Shown: in pieces, positions 56,910 through 64,000 of the stretch
Layout of the letters: each line of letters opens with the position of its first letter
Numbering within the stretch: the stretch's first letter is position 1
Source: CAZDVQ01 sp964508975
GTDB taxonomy: Bacteria > Bacteroidota > Bacteroidia > Chitinophagales > Saprospiraceae
Direction: 5' to 3'
Assembly (NCBI GenBank): GCA_964508975.1
Contig: CAZDVQ010000015.1
Coordinates: 1-64,000, forward strand
Length of the DNA stretch: 64,000 nucleotides
Position numbers and translations under genes: made by a program
Notes under the pieces: model-generated
Told to the model about the DNA's origin: nothing
What the model saw: the letters and a program-made list of their open reading frames with translations, nothing else
Database searches by the model: none

Positions 56910-57108
56910 CGAGGAGTTCTTGGGCTGTTTTTAATGTTGTCTTTTTTGCTTTATGCAAACGAACTTCATCAGAAGCCTCTTTAAGACTTTCCCAGAGTAA
57001 TGCAGCTTGAGCACTCATTGGCCTAGCCTTTTTAACGAAAGACAAGCTCTTGAGGACTTGTAAGCCAAATACAGCTTGGTTGTCGGGTATGTCAATTACT
57101 ATTTTCAT
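56899..57108 (-). CDS. antitoxin of the 56574 toxin
   Basis: A 69-residue protein, MKIVIDIPDNQAVFGLQVLKSL at the start, then a charged helical tail (LHKAKKTTLKTAQELLDEL). The N-terminal strand-turn pattern fits ribbon-helix-type or AbrB-like antitoxins, but I cannot choose between them. The overlap with the toxin gene and its small size support the role. Together they form a module on the other side of thrS from the HigBA-like pair. Confidence 0.75.
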   Translation of the reverse strand: MKIVIDIPDNQAVFGLQVLKSLSFVKKARPMSAQAALLWESLKEASDEVRLHKAKKTTLKTAQELLDEL

Positions 57109-57331
57109 GATTTTAGCTTTTATTTTTACTTGAAACTATAATATAAACCACAGAAAGCAGCGAATAGTTACTAAACAGATATTCAATCAAAGGTTTAGCA
57201 AAAATAACGAACAAGATTAACTTTTAATAAGTTTCTTCATCGAAAGAATTTATCGAACATCTAGATTTCGATTTGATGATATGAGGATCAACCCGCTCTG
57301 CTCTCTGCACTTTAATCTCATAACTAATATC
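57109..57331. other. AT-rich intergenic stretch with satellite end
   Basis: It carries no coding sequence of note. The region just before copy r (57281-57331) has GCTCTGCTCTCTGCAC and ATCTCATAACTA units related to the satellites at 15970-16020 and 19090-19115. Confidence 0.5.
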
Positions 57332-57437
57332 TGGCCTAGCGATGCGAAGCGGTGGCCCGCAGGGCCAGACCCGAAGGGGCCGAGCGTCAGCGAGCCGCGC
57401 AGCGTAGCGCCGACGCAACGCGGCGGAGGCCCCAAAA
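57332..57437 (-). repeat. GC-rich modular repeat, family 1, copy r
   Basis: A reverse copy. Minus strand: TTTTGGGGCC, hairpin A (CCGCCGC GTT GCGTCGG, one mismatch), GGCGCTACGCTGCGCGG, CTCGCTGACGCTCGG, hairpin C (GGCCC TGC GGGCC), and the end CGCTTCGCATCGCTAGG. ATGAATTATGAATGATGAACGATGAAC satellite units follow at 57441-57468. Confidence 0.88.
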
Positions 57438-57543
57438 TAACGATGAATTATGAATGATGAACGATGAACCGATTAAATAATAGGGCTGTTTTTAAACATT
57501 CCCGCCCTTGTGTTGTTAGGCTGACTTAATCGAAAATTTCAAC

Positions 57544-59940
57544 ATGAGACTCAGCAAACAATCCTTACTACTGCCATTATTTTTACTGGCATCCATCTTT
57601 AGTTTTGCCCAGACGGGTATTATCAAAGGCCTTGTATTTGACGGGGTAAACAACGAGCCCATTCCATTTGCCAACGTGGTTATATTAGGTACCACCACCG
57701 GTACCACCACCGATATTGATGGAAAATACGAGCTAACCGGGCTACAACCTGGGGTTTACACCATTGTAGTATCGTACCTAGGCTACCAAAATGCCACCGC
57801 TGCCGAGATTCAGGTAACAAATTCCAAACCAGCGATTTACGATATAACCATGGAGCAGGCCGCCTCCGACATTGAAGAAATCGTGGTTAAGGCAACACCC
57901 TTTGCCAAAACCGAGGAGAGCCCAGTATCGCTGCGTTCTATCAGTACCACCGAAATCCAGCGTAACCCTGGTGGTAACCGCGACATCTCGCGGGTGGTAC
58001 AAACCTTGCCCGGTGTAACGTCCACTGCATCATTCCGCAACGACTTGATTATCCGTGGTGGCGCACCGAATGAAAACCGCTTTTACCTCGACGATGTAGA
58101 AGTGCCCAACATTAACCACTTTGCCACACAAGGCGCATCGGGTGGACCAGTAGGTTTGATCAACGTGGATTTTATCCGTGAAGTAAACTTTTACAGTGGG
58201 GCCTTCCCATCGAACAGGGCCAACACCTTGAGCTCGGTGTTCAATTTCGTGCAGAAAAATGGCCGTGACGACCGTTTGGGCGCCACCTTTACCCTTGGCA
58301 CCAACGATATTGCCTTGACCTTGGAAGGCCCTTTGAGCAAAAACAAGAAAACAACCTTTTTGCTTTCTGCCCGCCAATCGTACCTGCAAGCCTTGTTCAA
58401 AGTTATTGGTTTGCCTTTCTTGCCAACGTACAACGATGCACAAATTAAAGTACGCCACCGGTTTAACGAAAAACACGAAATATACTTCGTAGGCCTAGGT
58501 GCTATCGACCAGTTCAAGCTGAACCTAGATGCCAATGAAACGGAAAGTCAACGCTTTTTGCTGGGTAACTTGCCCGTATCGCCACAGTGGAACTACACCA
58601 ACGGTTTAGTATACAAATACTACCAAGAAAACGGCTACTGGACCTTTGTGGCGAGCCGCAACATGCTTGACAACCGCTCGTACAAATACCGCGATAATAT
58701 TGAAGTGGATAGCCTTAAGATACTAGACTACCGCTCGCAAGAAATCGAAAACAAACTCCGTATTGAAACCACACAGCGTTTTGGCAAATACAAGCTCAAC
58801 GCCGGGGTAAACTACGAGTACGCCAAGTACAACAACCGTACTTTTAGCCGCATCAACTTACCTGGTGGCCAAGAGCAACTGGTTAATTTTGCATCTGATA
58901 TCGCCTTCCATAAGTACGGTATTTTTGCCCAAATAAGCCGTAAGCTCTTGACGGACAGGCTTATACTATCGCTTGGTGCACGTATGGATGGCAATAGTTT
59001 CAGTAAAGAAATGGCCAACCCGCTAGAGCAATTTTCGCCACGTTTTAGTGCAGCCTACGCCTTAAACGAGCGTATTAGCTTAAACTTCAACACTGGTATG
59101 TATTACCAATTACCGCCGTACACCACCTTGGGCTTCCGCGACGAAAACGGAACACTAGTAAACCGTGACCTAGGCGTTAAGTATATCCGCGCTAGCCATA
59201 TCGTGGCCGGCGTTGAGTTCAATACCAGCACCAACACCCGTATAACCGTTGAAGGCTACTACAAACACTATAATAACTATCCATTTTTGCTCCGCGATAG
59301 TATAGCCTTGGCTAACCTGGGAGGCGCTTTTGGGGTAATTGGCAACGAAGCCAGCGTTTCAACGGCTCAAGGGCGTACCTACGGGGTGGAGTTTTTATTC
59401 CAACAACGTTTGTTCAAAGGCTTCTACGGTATTTTGTCGTATACACTTGGCTGGTCTCAATTTGAAGACAAAAATGGTAAATTTATAGCATCTTCATGGG
59501 ATTCACGCCACACCTTGAATGCTGTAATCGGCAAGCAGTTTAAGAAAAACTGGGAGATTGGCCTGAAGTTCCGTTTGCAAACCGGCTTACCATTTACCCC
59601 TTACGATGCCTCTGTATCATCACTCCGTAGCGTATGGGATATCCAAGGCCGTGGTGTACGCAACTTTGACCTGCTCAACACCGAGCGTACGGCTATCGCC
59701 AACCAACTCGACTTCCGGGTGGACAAAAAATGGTTCTTCAAAAAATGGAGCTTTAACTTGTACCTCGATATCCAGAACGCCTATGGCAACGCTGTAGGCA
59801 CACCAGAGCTTATCCTGGATGAGGATGCTAACGGCAATGCACAGGTAGACCCTGCGGACCCAAGTCGGTACCTGCTGAAAGAAATTGGTACGGGCACCGG
59901 TACGGTGATACCAACCTTGGGTATTATCGTTCAGTTCTAA
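57544..59940 (+). CDS. TonB-dependent receptor with carboxypeptidase-like domain
   Basis: A 798-residue receptor. The signal peptide ends FSFAQ (about residue 23). A carboxypeptidase-regulatory-like domain (about 24-110: GIIKGLVFDGVNNEPIPFANV, then GTTTGTTTDIDGKYEL) precedes the plug (ISTTEIQRNPGGNRDISRVVQTLPGV, LIIRGGAPNENRFYLDDVEVPNINHF in segments) and the barrel ending in VIPTLGIIVQF with terminal Phe. It imports an unknown large nutrient with TonB energy. No SusD partner is adjacent. It has no clear -7 box. Confidence 0.92.
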   Translation: MRLSKQSLLLPLFLLASIFSFAQTGIIKGLVFDGVNNEPIPFANVVILGTTTGTTTDIDGKYELTGLQPGVYTIVVSYLGYQNATAAEIQVTNSKPAIYDITMEQAASDIEEIVVKATPFAKTEESPVSLRSISTTEIQRNPGGNRDISRVVQTLPGVTSTASFRNDLIIRGGAPNENRFYLDDVEVPNINHFATQGASGGPVGLINVDFIREVNFYSGAFPSNRANTLSSVFNFVQKNGRDDRLGATFTLGTNDIALTLEGPLSKNKKTTFLLSARQSYLQALFKVIGLPFLPTYNDAQIKVRHRFNEKHEIYFVGLGAIDQFKLNLDANETESQRFLLGNLPVSPQWNYTNGLVYKYYQENGYWTFVASRNMLDNRSYKYRDNIEVDSLKILDYRSQEIENKLRIETTQRFGKYKLNAGVNYEYAKYNNRTFSRINLPGGQEQLVNFASDIAFHKYGIFAQISRKLLTDRLILSLGARMDGNSFSKEMANPLEQFSPRFSAAYALNERISLNFNTGMYYQLPPYTTLGFRDENGTLVNRDLGVKYIRASHIVAGVEFNTSTNTRITVEGYYKHYNNYPFLLRDSIALANLGGAFGVIGNEASVSTAQGRTYGVEFLFQQRLFKGFYGILSYTLGWSQFEDKNGKFIASSWDSRHTLNAVIGKQFKKNWEIGLKFRLQTGLPFTPYDASVSSLRSVWDIQGRGVRNFDLLNTERTAIANQLDFRVDKKWFFKKWSFNLYLDIQNAYGNAVGTPELILDEDANGNAQVDPADPSRYLLKEIGTGTGTVIPTLGIIVQF

Positions 59941-60193
59941 ACCACCTTGGCCTTGCGTGTTTTATTTTGTGCCTCACCCCGCCGCTTCGCGGCACCCCTC
60001 TCCACGGCCACTCGCTTTGCGAGCTGTGGAGAGGGGATAAGTTTTACCTGGATTTCAAGGGTTAGCCTGTAACCCAAGCAGGCCCTTACCCTCTCCGCAA
60101 ACGCGTTTACGCGTGGTAAGGGGAGAGGGTCGCACCTGAGCGTAGCGAAAGGGGCGGGGTGAGGCACCCTGTCTAAACCACCTTGGCTTTGCG
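59937..60193. repeat. GC-rich repeat, family 2, flanked by a 21-bp direct repeat
   Basis: GTGCCTCACCCCGCC (59969-59983) and GGCGGGGTGAGGCAC (60153-60167) are perfect 15-bp inverted ends. Inside are CCCTCTCC/GGAGAGGG, GCGTTTACGC and CGCTTTGCGAG hairpins. On both sides lies CTAAACCACCTTGG(C)(C/T)TTGCG (59937-59957 and 60173-60193, 20 of 21 identical), which is also the 3' end of the SDR gene. This suggests the palindrome inserted with target duplication, or duplicated the gene end. Confidence 0.8.
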
Positions 60194-60970
60194 AATCAGC
60201 TTGGCAAACAAGGCCGGGAAAAAGCGTTTAACATAAATACCCCGTAATTCGGATTTTCCGATATACACTTCCTGCTTCTTTTTAGCTATCGCCTGGAGCA
60301 TGCGCGCAGCGCAAGCTTCGGGCGATAGTCCGTTTCGGGTGGCCTCATCCATACTGCCTTGGGCTTTTCCATCAGCGGTTACTGCGTTTATGGAGATATT
60401 GGTGTGTACAAAGCCTGGGCAAAGCATGGTAACGTAGATATTATCAGCCCAAAGCTCGGCGCGTAAGCTATCAAAAAAGCCATGTAAGGCATGTTTTGAA
60501 GCTGCGTAGCCCGAGCGCATCGGGCTGCCAAACTTGCCGGCCAAGCTCGATACCACGGCCACATGCCCAGCCTTGCGGGCCACCCAAGATGGCAGTAAAG
60601 CCTTGGTTAAAATAACTGTACCATGGTAATTTACATCCATGAGTTTTTTATCTACAGCCGGGCTAGTTTCCAGGGCTAAAGAACGTTGACTCAAGCCAGC
60701 ATTGTTGATTAGAATATCTACTTGGCCCCAGAGGCTCAGCGCTGTTTGTACCGTGTCATGTAAAGTATCGTGTTGCTCTAGGTCCAGTGCTAGGAGTTTA
60801 ACTTCAGCGCTGTTTGAGCCCAACTGCTGTACCAAGGTTTCTAATTTAGCGGTATTGCGGGCCGATAGGATGATTTTACAATCTACTTGGGCTAGCGCCT
60901 TGGCTAAAGCTTCACCAATCCCCGATGAAGCGCCTGTGATCCAGATGACCTTATTTTTAAAGTATTCCAT
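60173..60970 (-). CDS. short-chain dehydrogenase/reductase (SDR) family
   Basis: A 265-residue classical SDR with NAD(P) binding in VIWITGASSGIGEALAKAL near residue 10. The NNAGLSQR motif lies near 90, catalytic Ser in VVSSLAGKFG near 139, and YAASKHALHGFFDSL (Tyr/Lys) near 155. The C-terminal stretch runs IRKAKVV, whose DNA forms one copy of the flanking direct repeat. The substrate is not known. Its relatives reduce a wide range of carbonyls. Confidence 0.93.
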   Translation of the reverse strand: MEYFKNKVIWITGASSGIGEALAKALAQVDCKIILSARNTAKLETLVQQLGSNSAEVKLLALDLEQHDTLHDTVQTALSLWGQVDILINNAGLSQRSLALETSPAVDKKLMDVNYHGTVILTKALLPSWVARKAGHVAVVSSLAGKFGSPMRSGYAASKHALHGFFDSLRAELWADNIYVTMLCPGFVHTNISINAVTADGKAQGSMDEATRNGLSPEACAARMLQAIAKKKQEVYIGKSELRGIYVKRFFPALFAKLIRKAKVV

Positions 60971-61105
60971 AAGTTACAATTGATAGTGTACGGCTAAAAG
61001 TAGCTAAGTTTTCCCATAAACCCAGCTAAAATCCACGGCACAGGACACATTTCCAAAACTTTGAAAAAAAAGTAATCAAATCGTACCCGAAATCCAAATA
61101 ATCAT

Positions 61106-61113
61106 TATCTTTG
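61106..61113 (+). promoter_or_regulatory. -7 element (TATCTTTG) of rpsT
   Basis: A perfect TAnnTTTG, 61 bases before the ATG at 61175. AATCCAAATAATCAT precedes it. Confidence 0.75.
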
Positions 61114-61174
61114 CACTCCAATTTTAAGCAATCCTAATTACAAAACTGGTTAAACAACCGTTTTTTTAAGTCAT

Positions 61175-61438
61175 ATGGCAAATCACAAATCATCGAAGAA
61201 GCGCGCGCGCCAAAACACGAAACGCAGAATTCACAACCGTTACTACTTGAAATCAGCTCGTACAGTAATCCGTAAATTACGTGGTACTGAAGAAGTTGAC
61301 CAAGCAGAGAAATTGTTGCCTTTGGTTGTTTCTAAAATTGACCGTTTGGTTAAGAAAAACTTGTTCCACAAGAACAAAGCTTCTAACCTCAAGAGCAAAC
61401 TCCAGAAGTTTGTTAACGGCTTGAAAAAAGCTGCCTAG
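61175..61438 (+). CDS. rpsT: 30S ribosomal protein S20
   Basis: An 87-residue S20: MANHKSSKKRARQNTKRRIHN at the start, then SARTVIRKLRGTEEVDQAEKLLPLVVSKIDRLVKKN and KASNLKSKLQKFVNGLK. It is a basic three-helix bundle protein of the 30S body. It is transcribed alone from the 61106 box to the 61471 terminator. Confidence 0.97.
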   Translation: MANHKSSKKRARQNTKRRIHNRYYLKSARTVIRKLRGTEEVDQAEKLLPLVVSKIDRLVKKNLFHKNKASNLKSKLQKFVNGLKKAA

Positions 61439-61470
61439 TTAGCAATTCATTTTGATCAATGTATATCTCA

Positions 61471-61512
61471 CCAGAGGTATCTGCTTTGCGGGTACCTCTG
61501 GTTTTGTTTTTT
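61471..61512 (+). terminator. intrinsic terminator of rpsT
   Basis: CCAGAGGTA (61471-61479) pairs with TACCTCTGG (61493-61501), followed by TTTTGTTTTTTG. Confidence 0.88.
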
Positions 61513-61523
61513 GATTGAGGGCT

Positions 61524-61586
61524 ATTCGTTGGTGTAATGTATTCTAAAGTTACTTCGCAACTTTAGAATACATTACACCAACGAAT
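61524..61586. repeat. perfect 28-bp inverted repeat (large hairpin)
   Basis: The arm at 61524-61551 begins ATTCGTTGGTGTAATG and ends CTAAAGTT. The exact inverse occupies 61559-61586, with a 7-base loop ACTTCGC. No T-run follows, so it is not a simple terminator. It lies between the rpsT terminator and the stop of the phosphoribosyltransferase gene. Confidence 0.92.
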
Positions 61587-61636
61587 GATAAAATGAATAA
61601 TTGATGAAATGACCGTTTTGGAGCCCAAAAGCCCTC

Positions 61637-62140
61637 CTACAACAAATACGCTCCCTCATCATCACCGCTCAAGCGCACATCTATATGCTCTTGCAAAGTG
61701 GTTGATAACGTTATCCCGAAATAATCGGATTGCACCGGGAACGATTTATGCCTACGGTCTACCATAACCGCTACTTCAACTTTCTTGGGGAGTACATCCA
61801 GCAATGGGCGCATCGCGTAGAATATAGTTCGGCCTGTATTGGCCACGTCGTCAACAATCACTACCACCTTGCCTTCAATCTCGGCAATGGGTATATCAAG
61901 CTTGGCGGTACTCAATACCGGGTTGCGCGGGTCCAATTTCAAATTGGCCTGGACCAAGTTAATGCTTGGGTCAATCTCGTTGATGGCCGCCGACAACCGC
62001 TTGGAAAATTCTAGTCCATTGCGGTTAACCCCGGCCATGATAATTTCACGTTCGCCATAATTGCGCTCCAGGATTTCTATTGCCAGGCGCTTGGTTTTTT
62101 GTGCAATCTGTGTTGCATTTAGTATTTGCATCTCGCTCAT
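61637..62140 (-). CDS. PyrR-like phosphoribosyltransferase
   Basis: A 167-residue type I phosphoribosyltransferase. The PRPP-binding loop is VVVIVDDVANTGRTIFYAM near residue 93; the N-terminal part (EIIMAGVNRNGLEFSKRL) and VAVMVDRRHKSFPVQSDYFG match PyrR-type proteins. PyrR acts as uracil phosphoribosyltransferase and pyr attenuator in Firmicutes, but in Bacteroidota the attenuator role is unlikely and the substrate is open. It starts 3 bases after the stop of the protease gene and may be read with it. Confidence 0.87.
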   Translation of the reverse strand: MSEMQILNATQIAQKTKRLAIEILERNYGEREIIMAGVNRNGLEFSKRLSAAINEIDPSINLVQANLKLDPRNPVLSTAKLDIPIAEIEGKVVVIVDDVANTGRTIFYAMRPLLDVLPKKVEVAVMVDRRHKSFPVQSDYFGITLSTTLQEHIDVRLSGDDEGAYLL

Positions 62141-62143
62141 TGC

Positions 62144-64000
62144 TTATTGAACCACAAATTTACCCGTTTCTAGCACTTCTTCGGCAGATTTTAACTGATA
62201 AATATACGCACCCGGCGCCCAATTTTTAACCTGTAGCTGCTCGGTGCCTTTAGCGCCATTCAAGTTACGGCTCAGCACCAGCCTGCCGCTAGCATCTAAT
62301 ATGTTTAGCACCAATGGCTTGGACTCCTCAATATCGTAATCTATATTCAACCAATCGGTACTTGGATTCGGCCAAACACGTACAGCACCACTTGGTTGTG
62401 GTATCGTTTGCACGGCGACAAAGGTGCAGGAACCATCATCTACATTGGCATTAGGGTTATAATTTACCGCCAAACTATCCATGCAGCCAAACACCAGGCA
62501 TTGCACCACCGATTGGTAAGTGTTCAACTTGCCGTAGCCCCAATCAATGTTGGGCATTGGGCTCCAGGCTAAACTCAAACTATCGTTTCGGGCACTGCTT
62601 AGGATGGCTTGCTTCACCTCTAACCAGGTAGCATCGGGCTGACATTCAAAATACAAAGCCGCCGTTCCTGCAACCGATGGCGAAGCCATCGAGGTACCAC
62701 CGTTAATCGAATGGTAACCTTCCAGTGCCAACAGCGGACTATTACTGTTCTGCATACTCTGGGCCAAACTCAGTGGAATACTCGATAATACCACGCCACC
62801 CGGTGACGTGATGTCGGGCTTCACACGCCCGTCGCGGGTAGGACCACGGCTTGAAAAGTCAGATATATAGCCCGTTGTATCGTTGTACAACTGTATGGCA
62901 TACATGGTATCGCCCGCCCAGTTGACAAACGATGCTAAATTGTTGTACGAGCCAACCGTGAGTACATGGTCTGAACAAGCCCAACTGCTTACAATACTCT
63001 GTTGGTTATCGGGGTTCTGGTAATTGGCCACCGGCACGGGCGGGTTTTGCACGATGTTGGACGAGCCAAATACCGCCGCGCTCGACCAGATATCCCAGGT
63101 GCCAGTACCCCAACTGTTGAGTTGCCAATAATTCTGTGTGGTGGGTTGAATAATCCTGAACCACAGTTCATACACCCCCGCATACTCGGCAGCGTAAATT
63201 TTCAAGGTTACAGGTTGGCCCGCTGGCGTGTAAAACAATACCTGCACCACGCTGTCTAAGCCTCCGGGTGGCAGGTTAAAATCGGTCTGTATGTTGAAAC
63301 TTTGTGTGGAGCCCAGGTTGGCATAGCTCGTGCGGTCGATATAATCCAAGGAGAAGTTAACCTGCTGAAAATCCGTGGTATCCGCAAAGCCAAAAAACTC
63401 AAACTGCTTACGGGTATTATTGTAGGCAAACCAGGTGCTTTGCATGTTGCTGCCAGTCAATACCGGTTTCAAGTGCAATTTAAACCCACGGGCATTACCG
63501 GCGGCTTGGGCTAAAAACCTTCCGGGTGCTTCATCCAGCAAGTTTTCAACCATCTGCGCGAATAAATCCGTTGCATCGTGCGAGCCGTAGTAATCGCCCA
63601 CGCTCGAGTTGATAGAACAAGCCTTGCCCATGGCCTCGGCCTGCTGGAAAATATAATGCACGGCATCCACGAAGTTGGCAAAAAAGTTTTCGTCAAGCTT
63701 AATGCGTACAAAAACAATATCCGTTTCGGGCGCAATACCCGCATGTTTGCCTACTTGTAGGCCATTACCCGCTGCAATCCCCGTCACTTGCGAGCCATGC
63801 GCGGCATTCCCAGCGCTGTAGGTACAAACACCGCTGTTAATATCGTTGGCGTCCCATTGATAGCCGTAGCCGTAGCTCACATTAGCGCTTGCGCTCGATG
63901 CTTGATCCCAAATATAGGCCACCCGGGTGCTCCCATCGGCGTTTTTAAAATCACCGTGTTCAAAGCCCAGGTCGGTATCAATAATGCCCAGCACCACGCC
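62144..64000 (-). CDS. subtilisin-like S8 protease with T9SS sorting domain (N-terminus beyond the window)
   Basis: The visible part is about 618 codons; the signal peptide and any propeptide lie beyond the right edge, so the listed end is the window edge. The catalytic triad is present: Asp in GIIDTDLGFEHG, His in AAHGSQVTGIAAG, and Ser in NGGTSMASPSVAGTAA near residue 440 of the visible part; the oxyanion Asn lies in AAGNARG. A large insert (about 170-320) with SLDYIDRTSYA and jelly-roll-like strands splits the domain. The C-terminus is a T9SS type A sorting domain (VWPNPSTDWLNIDY to GKFVVQ). It would act at the cell surface or outside the cell. Confidence 0.92.
   Translation of the reverse strand, partial: GVVLGIIDTDLGFEHGDFKNADGSTRVAYIWDQASSASANVSYGYGYQWDANDINSGVCTYSAGNAAHGSQVTGIAAGNGLQVGKHAGIAPETDIVFVRIKLDENFFANFVDAVHYIFQQAEAMGKACSINSSVGDYYGSHDATDLFAQMVENLLDEAPGRFLAQAAGNARGFKLHLKPVLTGSNMQSTWFAYNNTRKQFEFFGFADTTDFQQVNFSLDYIDRTSYANLGSTQSFNIQTDFNLPPGGLDSVVQVLFYTPAGQPVTLKIYAAEYAGVYELWFRIIQPTTQNYWQLNSWGTGTWDIWSSAAVFGSSNIVQNPPVPVANYQNPDNQQSIVSSWACSDHVLTVGSYNNLASFVNWAGDTMYAIQLYNDTTGYISDFSSRGPTRDGRVKPDITSPGGVVLSSIPLSLAQSMQNSNSPLLALEGYHSINGGTSMASPSVAGTAALYFECQPDATWLEVKQAILSSARNDSLSLAWSPMPNIDWGYGKLNTYQSVVQCLVFGCMDSLAVNYNPNANVDDGSCTFVAVQTIPQPSGAVRVWPNPSTDWLNIDYDIEESKPLVLNILDASGRLVLSRNLNGAKGTEQLQVKNWAPGAYIYQLKSAEEVLETGKFVVQ

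Overview
The window is a 64 kb piece of a Bacteroidota chromosome. The evidence is TonB-dependent receptors with SusC-like N-terminal domains, three proteins with type IX secretion (T9SS) C-terminal sorting domains, a MurF-Alr fusion, promoters of the TAnnTTTG type, a lack of Shine-Dalgarno sequences, and many secreted lipoproteins and outer-membrane barrels. The gene set fits the Saprospirales/Chitinophagales/Cytophagales part of the phylum, but nothing seen fixes the genus. No phage, insertion sequence, CRISPR array or rRNA was found. Coding density is normal, but most larger gaps hold GC-rich, hairpin-forming repeats.

Layout. 0.2-5.2 kb: an ALDH7-type aldehyde dehydrogenase, a DinB-like protein, and a reverse-strand tRNA-Ser / ExbB / ExbD / ExbD energy-transducing operon. 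6-14.4 kb: the most coherent unit of the window. It holds a YceI protein, a propeller-type LytS-like sensor kinase, a LytTR response regulator, and then a series of exported proteins: lipoproteins, three c-type heme-binding domains, an OB-fold protein, a second YceI and a beta-barrel. Two promoters here carry direct-repeat CCCGTTC(A/G)G sites with identical geometry, and a third promoter carries a degenerate copy, so the regulator probably controls this set. 14.7-19 kb: lipoproteins, a GH25 lysozyme, a small barrel, and a pentapeptide-repeat protein with a nucleotide-processing-like C-terminal domain. 19.3-24.9 kb: a TonB receptor, then a ferredoxin / IscX / KdsC / UbiA-type run. 25-30.6 kb: an FAH-family enzyme, a T9SS-secreted GH16 glycanase cut off from its signal peptide by a run of 10 G, its lipoprotein neighbour, and a DUF547 protein. 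30.7-33.8 kb: a flavoprotein and a membrane polyferredoxin. 34.2-42 kb: housekeeping genes rplU, rpmA, yceD, rpmF, ridA, dapD, yihY, yajC and ybbR, then a heterodisulfide-reductase-like membrane protein. 42-47 kb: murF-alr, def and nadA. 47-64 kb: a beta-helix T9SS protein, an outer-membrane barrel, a ChaN-like protein, two toxin-antitoxin pairs on either side of thrS, a TonB receptor, an SDR, rpsT, a PyrR-like phosphoribosyltransferase, and a subtilisin-like T9SS protease that runs off the right edge.

A modular GC-rich repeat family (17 copies counted) punctuates the window. Its stems differ between copies but stay paired, which indicates selection for structure. AT-rich short-unit satellites, usually arranged as inverted arms, lie next to many copies. 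These repeats, the LytTR regulon, the poly-G switch and the pentapeptide/nucleosidase-like protein are the points most worth a second look.
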